NCBI GenBank assembly: GCA_049522195.1
Contig: JBEKOB010000091.1
Coordinates: 1-15,962 of the forward strand
Direction: 5' to 3'
DNA from: UBA9647 sp049522195
GTDB lineage: Bacteria > Bacteroidota > Ignavibacteria > UBA10030
Length of the DNA: 15,962 nt
The notes beneath the pieces were generated by a model. It made no database searches. It saw only the letters and a list, made by a program, of their open reading frames with translations, and was not told the origin of the DNA. Position 1 is the first letter of the stretch. Every line of letters starts with the position of its first letter. Of this stretch, positions 8,701-14,264 are shown in pieces. The position numbers were made by a program, and so were the translations under genes.

Positions 8701-8842
8701 CCACGTTCGCGCCAACAACGGCTTCCTTGGTGGTCGCGTCCTTTACCGTCCCGGAGATTTTTCCGTTCCCGGCAAAGAGGAGCGCTGGGATGGCAAGGCT
8801 AAGCAAGAGTATCAAGAGAACTGTGAACCAGGAGTATCTCAT
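5798..8842 (-). CDS. TonB-dependent outer-membrane receptor with carboxypeptidase-regulatory-like N-terminus
   Basis: A protein of 1014 residues. Signal peptide MRYSWFTVLLILLLSLAIPA, cleaved near LLFAG. Residues 28-105 form a carboxypeptidase-regulatory-like domain (GKISGTVKDATTKEAVVGAN, then DAEGRYYILNVPPGTYSVQA). A TonB-box-like stretch (ELKEVVIQAQ) and a plug domain follow: LANKLPITSVIEVLNTTPGA, FIRGGKITETKTIVDGVDVS. The rest is a long beta-barrel ending in YYFGVRVDF with terminal Phe, as required for BAM assembly. The role is energised uptake of a large or scarce ligand across the outer membrane; the substrate cannot be read from the sequence. The architecture resembles SusC-like receptors, but no SusD-like lipoprotein gene is present; the next gene encodes the sorting-region protein instead. 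AAGGAG lies seven bases before the ATG. First gene of the operon. Confidence 0.9.
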   Translation of the reverse strand: MRYSWFTVLLILLLSLAIPALLFAGNGKISGTVKDATTKEAVVGANVVIVGTTMGAATDAEGRYYILNVPPGTYSVQASVVGYARMEINGVQVRADQTSDLNFDLRQETIELKEVVIQAQMRVVDKSQTSSKALVTKDELANKLPITSVIEVLNTTPGAYKGFIRGGKITETKTIVDGVDVSDQYYAMGSDQSNQNILSTSGGLVRYRQYQLSSNASVNFNSIEQLSVNTGAVGADNVSSSAGLINYSLREGRGKMTGSFSAKTSQLGGLKYVGPDLYWNDSIYFAEKTVTQSRLAANKALQATSPTAARQIQITTDSIKSGKYTYSTGKYLDQDKPQIDVDGMLSGSITDKWGYMVSGRYFDSHLRLPNEHEREADLTLKSTYNLGSEFKINAFGILNDRGRLFGWKNTYYNDQWRYFLEGVPKNDGVTATGSLKATHVLSQSTFYEVQLSAVFNNERYGYSDDNGDGFCALNENGDFLTLEKTADVSKYVSRSGIDLYKFFRVGDEAAPSFITAPMTQGNTQVGITRPQFVYENDRNLTSTLKFDITSQIDYNNQLKAGLSFQVNDISKIERNSGLGSDATDVRRLLLVEDWDFHPTSFGGYLQDRMEYAGLVINLGARIERWDPKAADWASYYNLFINQPAMVDDSLRNDLLPLRSKDNVKPYWFFSPRIGVSHPISDEAAMYFSYSRSYTPPPYSRLYGSYAEVLGSAGGLPQFASLQQQPTISSNYEIGAQWEFVPKKFGLTFSAYLRDIQNYTYQQVTLNLANGSNAMWITSQYADARGVELGIQALRQTYFNFVTLYGRLNYSYSYIKATGWTGNDALQQTTFSRPDTLKYGQSLPFDDFWAYNKVENHITGGNNLLVGGYDRAHRITYVLFLEFPYQIMLSSIGTFESGFYYPLSLTADPRVAGRAFGEAPWNKQVDIRLEKGFTIANVKLAVYFDMKNLLNAVNILGYDNTLTGAALWEYSNAGMTTLNDGHPDPTGTYKRAVSLTGSPFYDIPREYYFGVRVDF

Positions 8843-9648
8843 GATGTTGCTCCTTGGATGTAGAAATATATCAGTGATTTAAAAATCGAAATTAGAAACC
8901 AGAAAGGATCGAAAAGATGTAACGCGATAACGGTGTTCCTCGTGGATAACGCCGCGAACACGGTGTAGCAATTATACTGTCCCTGCACCTCCCTTCCGAT
9001 CGTGTTTCTATTGAATGGAGATGAGAATTAAACTCGCGTCAGCTGCAGACGCTTGCACGACGTATCATCGTCGCGTTGCAGCAATGAGATTGTTTAAAAA
9101 GTACGATGGAGTTTTCTTACCGATGAATCTGTCGCCAAGAATGGATGGCCCGGGATGGCCTCGGTGTCAATACGCCAAGTTTTATTACTAAAACTCGGTT
9201 TCAGCGGGGGCAGTATAAAACTTTTTGCCGGGAATGTCAAGCTGAGCACTGATTCTTCTCAAGAAAGTAATCAACGAATTGCTCCATCGCAATATGGATT
9301 CATGAGCTGTGACGACCCATCACGACCAGCAGACGACGAGAGACCATTCATTGGAAATTTCCTAAGAATACCCCTGTTGCCGACGGAATCCATCCAGAGT
9401 GTCGCTCTCCGGCGAGCTTTCTTTGAAGCATGGACTGAAATCGGCTCCCAATCCCATTACTGCGAAGTGCTATTGTTTCTTAGTGCTCCTTGTTGCTGGT
9501 CGTGCTCTTCAGACCCGGTCGTTTCATGAGGGAAACAAAGCAGTTCCTTTCCCCGTAAGAGGGAAAGGGTCTTTCTTTCGCCTATCGTTCCGATCTCGAC
9601 GAGTAGTATCAATCACTTTGACCGGCAGAACTATTTGGAGGCACAGCC
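8843..9648. other. Divergent intergenic region without a convincing gene
   Basis: 806 bases separate the TonB operon (minus) from the four-repeat protein gene (plus), so it must hold both promoters. On the minus strand TATAAT occurs at 8971-8976, about 130 bases before the receptor start, but I see no good -35 partner. A small hairpin-forming stretch (CGACG/CGTCG flanked by TGCA on both sides) lies near 9055-9081. A 124-codon frame at 9155-9529 (+) has no ribosome binding site and unnatural composition (Cys- and Ser-rich tail), so I do not call it a gene. A hairpin at 9546-9568 is listed separately. Confidence 0.6.
9546..9568 (+). terminator. Terminator-like hairpin in the leader of the four-repeat gene
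   Basis: CCTTTCCC pairs with GGGAAAGG across a 7-base loop (CGTAAGA), followed by GTCTTTCTTTCG. The T-tract is broken, so termination would be weak. There is no clear gene upstream on this strand, so it may be a leader attenuator or simply a hairpin. Confidence 0.3.
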
Positions 9649-11370
9649 ATGACACGAGCGGCTCGCATACTTCCCTTCATTATCGCTTTCTTCGCATCCC
9701 CCTTGTTCGCGCAAGGAGATTTGCTGTGTGACATCCGGCGCGTGGGCGCATACGAAGTCAAGAGCGACGGGTTCGTGCTCGAATCCAACCAGGACGTTTC
9801 TGTTCATGCGGTCGCTGCAACCGATCGCTATCGCGGGGTTGGCACATCGGCATGGATACTCGACAAGGCCACGCGTACCGTGGTGTGGAAACTCAGGAAC
9901 GCGAAACAACATAACCGGAGCCACGGCCTCGCCGATTACGAAGATGTCGTTCAGCTTCCCAAAGGAGAGTACGAAGTGTACTACGCCGCCTACCCGGAGC
10001 CATCTGACGGCGTAGAAAGCTTCGGCGACTTCATGGAGCTTCTCTCGAGCAAGATCTTTGATGGTCGCCGCCGCGGACGGGAATATGACGATCTCTCGAT
10101 CACAGTTCATGGACGCGGCAAAGCAGTCGGACACGAAGGAGTCGACCGGTGGCAGCAAGAGCTGAAAAAGAATGCAGTCGTCTCCCTCTCCGCTCTCTGG
10201 GACAATGATTACGTGCATCAGGGTTTTATTCTGGAGAAACCGACCGAGATCGCAATCTATGCGCTCGGGGAAGATCAGAACGAGAGTCTGGACGATTATG
10301 GGTGGATCATCAACGCCAAGACCGGCAAGCGCGTCTGGGAGATGAATGAGCGCAATCTGAAAAGCGCCGGCGGAGCGAGAAAGAACAGGATGGCACGGGA
10401 GACCCTCCAGCTTCCGGCGGGACAGTACGTAGCATACTTTGTTACCGACGGCTCGCACTCATACAGAGAATGGAATGCGCCTCCTCCCTACGATCCATCC
10501 TTCTGGGGATTGACGGTGTGGGTGAACGACGAGACGCAGCGAAAGTACGCAAAGACATTCGAGTACAAGCCCTCGGAAGAAAAGAACATCATCGCAGACC
10601 TCACGCGCTTGGGCGATCATGAATCGAGATCCAAAGCATTCACCCTCAAGAAGGAAATGGACGTTCGTATCTACGCCCTCGGAGAAGGCCGGGACCGCGA
10701 GATGTCCGACTATGGATGGATTGTCGATGCGTCGACACGGAGAAAAGTCTGGAGGATGGAGTATGATGAAACCAGCCATGCGGGCGGAGACCAGAAGAAC
10801 CGCCTCGAAGACAAAGTCATTCACCTTGACAAAGGGAGTTACGTCGTCCATTTTGTGACTGATGATTCACATTCGTATCATCACTGGAATTCTTCGCCGC
10901 CTTTCGACCCCGAACATTGGGGAATCATGATCAGCGCTGTCGATGATCGGTTCGATCCCAAAGATGTCTCAGCAAGCGAGGAGCGGGAAAACGCGTCGAC
11001 CCTTGCAAGCATCCTCCGCGTGGGCAGCGACGAGCGCCGACGAAAAGAGTTTACGCTTTCCCAGGCAAGCGATGTCCGGGTGTACGCAGTTGGTGAGGGA
11101 CGTGATGGAGATATGTACGACTATGCGTGGATAGAGGATGCGAATTCGGGGAAACAGGTTTGGAAGATGAAGTATCGTATGACCGATCCGGCGGGTGGAG
11201 CTTCGAAGAACCGGATGTTTGACGGAACGATCTCGCTTCCTGCCGGCAGGTACGTTGTGTTCTACGAGACGGACGACTCACACGCCTACAACGACTGGAA
11301 TGATACGCCGCCTGATGATCCTGAAGGATGGGGCGTCACGATTTCTCTCGCAAACGGGGAACGGCGTTAG
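9649..11370 (+). CDS. Secreted protein with four tandem copies of an unrecognised domain
   Basis: A protein of 573 residues. Signal peptide MTRAARILPFIIAFFASPLF, cleaved near AQG. The whole mature part is four copies of a domain of roughly 117-130 residues: about 24-154, 175-292, 315-431 and 453-569. The best-conserved pieces are a start like LTRLGDHESRSKAFTL, then VRIYALGEGRD, DYGWIVDAS, KVWRMEY, the KNR before a short strand, L-P-A-G-x-Y-V, and TDDSHSYxxWNxxPPxDPExWG. Copy 1 is the most divergent and has an insertion in place of the DSHSY region. The alternation of strands and polar turns suggests beta-sandwich domains. I do not recognise the family and assign no function. Export to the periplasm or beyond is likely; there is no sorting domain, lipobox or membrane anchor. 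GGAGG lies seven bases before the ATG. It is the only plus-strand gene in the window and is apparently monocistronic. Confidence 0.85.
   Translation: MTRAARILPFIIAFFASPLFAQGDLLCDIRRVGAYEVKSDGFVLESNQDVSVHAVAATDRYRGVGTSAWILDKATRTVVWKLRNAKQHNRSHGLADYEDVVQLPKGEYEVYYAAYPEPSDGVESFGDFMELLSSKIFDGRRRGREYDDLSITVHGRGKAVGHEGVDRWQQELKKNAVVSLSALWDNDYVHQGFILEKPTEIAIYALGEDQNESLDDYGWIINAKTGKRVWEMNERNLKSAGGARKNRMARETLQLPAGQYVAYFVTDGSHSYREWNAPPPYDPSFWGLTVWVNDETQRKYAKTFEYKPSEEKNIIADLTRLGDHESRSKAFTLKKEMDVRIYALGEGRDREMSDYGWIVDASTRRKVWRMEYDETSHAGGDQKNRLEDKVIHLDKGSYVVHFVTDDSHSYHHWNSSPPFDPEHWGIMISAVDDRFDPKDVSASEERENASTLASILRVGSDERRRKEFTLSQASDVRVYAVGEGRDGDMYDYAWIEDANSGKQVWKMKYRMTDPAGGASKNRMFDGTISLPAGRYVVFYETDDSHAYNDWNDTPPDDPEGWGVTISLANGERR
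9718..11355 (+). repeat. Four in-gene domain repeats
   Basis: The repeats encoded in the gene at 9649-11370 lie at about 9718-10110, 10171-10524, 10591-10941 and 11005-11355, judged from aligned protein motifs (ALGEGRD or its variants, DYGWI/DYAWI, DSHSYxxWN). Copies 2-4 are closest to one another. At the DNA level they have diverged, so this is an old duplication, not a recent one. Confidence 0.75.
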
Positions 11371-11409
11371 AATTAGCAGGAACGGCGAGCGTTCTTCGAC
11401 AGATTACTT

Positions 11410-11511
11410 GCCCGCCGCTCTTTTTGGCGGGTCTGACGAAGATGGCTCATGTCCGACAGTTCAACTGTCGGACAACAGAAGAGGGCGGGCAGCAATCTGT
11501 CTGCTCTTTTT
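11410..11511 (+). terminator. Terminator complex between convergent genes
   Basis: Several competing stems lie between the plus-strand repeat protein and the minus-strand dipeptidase. CCCGCC (11411-11416) can pair locally with GGCGGG (11426-11431), or the longer arm 11410-11422 can pair with AAGAGGGCGGGC at 11479-11490 with one bulged base. A palindrome lies inside (11450-11474). A last small stem, GCAG/CTGC (11489-11492 with 11501-11504), is followed by a T-tract at 11507-11511, favouring termination of the plus-strand gene. The T-tract overlaps the end of the dipeptidase gene. Confidence 0.55.
11450..11474. repeat. 25-base palindrome
   Basis: Twelve-base arms (TGTCCGACAGTT and AACTGTCGGACA) are perfect reverse complements around a single central C. 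As RNA this is a 10-bp hairpin with a 5-base loop; as DNA it is a nearly perfect symmetrical site. It could belong to the terminator complex, be a REP-like dispersed palindrome, or bind a dimeric protein. Confidence 0.8.
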
Positions 11512-13180
11512 ATTTGCAAACAGCGCGGAACACGCGCATAAAGTTTTCGCCGAGAATCTTCCGAAGATCCTGTTCGGTGTATCCCTTTTGAAGCAATGCC
11601 GCGGTGAGCGCAGGAAAGCGTGAAACATCTTCGAGACCCACCGGAGAAGACCCATCCATTCCATCAAAATCAGATCCAATTGCAATGTAGTCGACACCGA
11701 CAAGGTTCTTGATATAGTCGATGTGCCGAACCACATCGTCTAGTCTCGCGGTACCCGTCGACACCAGGAACGGAGGATAGAAGACCACTCCTATGACGCC
11801 GCCGCGCGAGGCGATTGCCCGAATTTGAATATCCGTCAGATTGCGATAATGGTTGCGGAGTGCATAGGCCCCGGAGTGCGACGCAATAATTGGATTTTTC
11901 GATGTTGCCAGAATGTCGGTAACCGTTTGCGGGCCTACATGTGAGACATCGATGATCATACCCAGGGAATCCATTGTCCGTATCACTTGCTTGCCAAAAT
12001 CATTCAGTCCTCCCTTTTTGCCAGCCGAAGCGTCCTGGGCAGAAACAGCCCACGCGGTATCGGCATTCCACATGGGACTGTTGTTCCAAGTGATCGTCAT
12101 GACCCTGACACCTGCATTGTAGAACGCCTTGAGGTTCTCAATCTTGTCCTCAAGACAATGCCCCCCCTCCACCACAACTATTCCTGCAATTTTCTTCTGC
12201 TGGCAGAGTGCGTCAACGGAATCTGATCGAGTCACTAATCCGACGTCTTTGGAGTTCCGCCCAACCTGCGCCTTGAGTGTGTCGAGAAATCTCACCGCGG
12301 TTGAGAAGTACGTTGATGACGCGTACGTTGTTGGGCTAATCCATATTGAAAAGATCTGCGCGTCCACACCACCGTCACGAAACCGGGGAATGTCACTTTG
12401 ACCGTTTGGCGGTGTGTGACGATCGGCCAACTGGTACTTAAAACCGCCATCCGAGATCATCTCCATCGCGTCATTGTGAAGATCGATCATGAACGCTCGG
12501 TCGTGGATGCTGTCCAACAAAAAATCGGCCCGCGCAGAATCGACAAACGCGACCGTGAGCGTATCGGGCTCATACAGAAGCGAAGAAGCGACAAGCCTGC
12601 AAGAATCGGTGACAAACCCTGTTGCAAGACTGTAGGAAACCCGTCCGGACATCACTGCCGGATTAGAAAGACCGGTGGAATAGCCTCCGTCAAGCTGCAC
12701 CATTTTCTTCGTCAGGCGCTCTCCCCCCATCTCAACAGAATAGAAAAGAACGCCAGCGCTCCCCTTCGCTCTCCAATCAATCGTATAGCTCCCGGCCTGG
12801 AGATCGTACTCTTTTGCGTCAACGAGCTGTGCGAGAATATTGTACACGGTGATGCGAACGTGTCCCGACTTCGAAACAGTGAACGGAATTTTCGTGGAGG
12901 GGTTGAACGGGTTGGGGTAGTTCTGTTCGAGGGAAAACGTTTTCGGCAATTCTCCCTGACCGGTGAACCCTGTGACGGGAATGGTGACCTGCCATTGCCC
13001 CTGGGCATTTGTGGTGGTCGTAGTCAGGAGAATTCCCGATCGATCAAAAATCTGAACGCCTGCCGATGCAACCGGCACGCCCCAGTGACGATCGTGTACC
13101 GTGCCGAGCAACGTTCTCCCCCCCGCCTGCAGCATCTGACACATGCCCAGAATCATTAGTGCAAGCAGAGAGAGCCGCAT
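11510..13180 (-). CDS. Secreted membrane-dipeptidase-family (M19) peptidase with internal T9SS-type sorting domain
   Basis: A protein of 556 residues. Signal peptide MRLSLLALMILGMCQMLQAG. Residues 24-73 form a small carboxypeptidase-regulatory-like domain (LLGTVHDRHWGVPVASAGVQ). Residues 81-164 are a type-A T9SS sorting module (FSLEQNYPNPFNPSTKI, then VRITVYNILAQLV, GSAGVLFYSVEMGGERLTKK), normally found at the extreme C-terminus. A linker follows, and the M19 catalytic domain occupies about 225-556. All expected zinc ligands are present: His235 and Asp237 in DLHND, Glu338 in VVEGGH, His414 in DVSHV, His435 in ASHSGA and Asp504 in GSDFDG. The family hydrolyses dipeptides, including some with D-residues. 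The protein ends with the family's usual ILGENFMRVFR. The start codon gives a clean signal peptide but has no clear Shine-Dalgarno sequence. Its upstream neighbour is the module-2 PorV-like gene, beyond a hairpin. Confidence 0.9.
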   Translation of the reverse strand: MRLSLLALMILGMCQMLQAGGRTLLGTVHDRHWGVPVASAGVQIFDRSGILLTTTTTNAQGQWQVTIPVTGFTGQGELPKTFSLEQNYPNPFNPSTKIPFTVSKSGHVRITVYNILAQLVDAKEYDLQAGSYTIDWRAKGSAGVLFYSVEMGGERLTKKMVQLDGGYSTGLSNPAVMSGRVSYSLATGFVTDSCRLVASSLLYEPDTLTVAFVDSARADFLLDSIHDRAFMIDLHNDAMEMISDGGFKYQLADRHTPPNGQSDIPRFRDGGVDAQIFSIWISPTTYASSTYFSTAVRFLDTLKAQVGRNSKDVGLVTRSDSVDALCQQKKIAGIVVVEGGHCLEDKIENLKAFYNAGVRVMTITWNNSPMWNADTAWAVSAQDASAGKKGGLNDFGKQVIRTMDSLGMIIDVSHVGPQTVTDILATSKNPIIASHSGAYALRNHYRNLTDIQIRAIASRGGVIGVVFYPPFLVSTGTARLDDVVRHIDYIKNLVGVDYIAIGSDFDGMDGSSPVGLEDVSRFPALTAALLQKGYTEQDLRKILGENFMRVFRAVCK

Positions 13181-13203
13181 CAATGTTGTGCGTCGGACAA
13201 TAA

Positions 13204-13238
13204 AAATCCCGATGGGGCTGGTTGCCCCACCGGGATTT
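13204..13238 (-). terminator. Intercistronic terminator or attenuator hairpin
   Basis: AAATCCCG (13204-13211) pairs with CGGGATTT (13231-13238) and TGGGGC with GCCCCA, with one A/C mismatch and a 5-base loop. On the minus strand it is followed by TTTTTATTG. It lies 49 bases after the module-2 PorV-like gene and only 23 bases before the dipeptidase start codon, which leaves little room for a separate promoter downstream of it. Confidence 0.8.
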
Positions 13239-13287
13239 CCTGATTTGCAAGTACCCCTTGCTTCTATCACCGTTCCTCAACTACCGC

Positions 13288-14256
13288 TTAGAAAGCAATC
13301 CCAATCGAGATCCTTTGCACCGAGGGAAGGATTTTGAATTTTTCAAATGAATAGTCGAAGCGGACATTCTGGCCAAGGAACTTGTCCCCTTTGAATCCCA
13401 CACCGGCAGCAAACGACTCGTCATCATAGTTCATCTTCAGGCCGCCACGGACCGCCAGAAAATCATAGAGGAGGATTTCGCTTCCGATGCAATAGTGCTC
13501 GACGTTGTCATTCGGGTGGATGAGATCGGCGATGAAGCGCACGCTGTATGCGTCAGCGATAATCGGCACCATTGTATAGGAGGCTCGAAACGTTACCGGC
13601 AGCGGAACGCGCGAAAATCCTTTCGACACATTGTTGTCGGAGTAGTCCTGGTAGCTTCCCTGGAGCGGCGCCAGATCGGAGCCGAAATTCTGCAGCGACA
13701 TGGCCAACCGTGATTCTAGAAAGCCCAGATCATAGTTCGTTCCGATATCGAAGGCGAGCCCGGAGGTGGAATGATCGAAATATGCTTCGCGGATATATTT
13801 TCCCTGAACTCCGACTGCAAGTTTGTCCGTGATATGGCGCGCAAACGACAGACCCACCACAACGTTTTGGATGGAATACGTCTGGCCCGTTCCGTTCTCC
13901 ATTTCGATCGTCGTGATTTCTTCCTGTGAACTGAATCCGCTGGCCTGTACGCCAAAGACGCCAATATCCCCCCAACGATAAGCCGCCGACAAGGAAACCA
14001 TGTCAATTCCGGCAAACCATGGAACGTATGTGAAAGCGAGATCTGCTTTCTGGATTCCCTCGATACCCGCCACGTTGGTATACACGGCCGACGCATTGTT
14101 CACAACCGACGCGGCTGCATTACCCAACCCTGAGGCACGCGGATCAAAGCTGATCTTGAGGATCTGCGCACCACTGGTGCCTACCTGCCCAAACTGCTGA
14201 GCAGCAAGAGGAACTTCGAAGAGAAGAAGAAGGAGAAGGAGAATGGTCTTTTTCAT
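13288..14256 (-). CDS. PorV/PorQ-family outer-membrane protein (module 2)
   Basis: A protein of 322 residues. Signal peptide MKKTILLLLLLLFEVPLAAQ with cleavage near AQQ. The N-terminus matches the family pattern (AQILKISFDPRASGLGNAAA), but the usual NPAG signature is changed to NVAG (SAVYTNVAGIEG). Barrel-like strands follow (AAYRWGDIGVFGVQASGF, LAVGVQGKYIREAYFDHS, SRLAMSLQNFGSDLAPLQ) and the protein ends in ISIGIAF with terminal Phe. It probably sits in the outer membrane and serves the T9SS cargo or surface protein encoded just upstream, as inferred from gene order. The gap to the upstream stop codon is 8 bp, so the two are surely co-transcribed. GAGGTG lies just before the ATG. It is paralogous to the PorV-like gene at 2115-3155 but clearly diverged. 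Confidence 0.85.
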   Translation of the reverse strand: MKKTILLLLLLLFEVPLAAQQFGQVGTSGAQILKISFDPRASGLGNAAASVVNNASAVYTNVAGIEGIQKADLAFTYVPWFAGIDMVSLSAAYRWGDIGVFGVQASGFSSQEEITTIEMENGTGQTYSIQNVVVGLSFARHITDKLAVGVQGKYIREAYFDHSTSGLAFDIGTNYDLGFLESRLAMSLQNFGSDLAPLQGSYQDYSDNNVSKGFSRVPLPVTFRASYTMVPIIADAYSVRFIADLIHPNDNVEHYCIGSEILLYDFLAVRGGLKMNYDDESFAAGVGFKGDKFLGQNVRFDYSFEKFKILPSVQRISIGIAF

Positions 14257-14264
14257 GTGGCACC

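Noticed and set aside
9155..9529. Plus-strand frame of 124 codons in the divergent intergenic region
   Set aside because: No ribosome binding site, an implausible Cys/Ser-rich tail and no recognisable pattern; more likely chance.
9631..10458. Minus-strand frame of 275 codons opposite the four-repeat gene
   Set aside because: The plus-strand frame has a signal peptide, a ribosome binding site and clear repeats; this is its shadow.
11450..11474. Palindrome as part of a CRISPR array or insertion-sequence end
   Set aside because: It is a single copy in the window, with no regularly spaced repeats and no transposase nearby.
12398..13159. Plus-strand frame of 253 codons opposite the dipeptidase
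   Set aside because: Antisense to a gene with complete M19 catalytic residues; no start signals.
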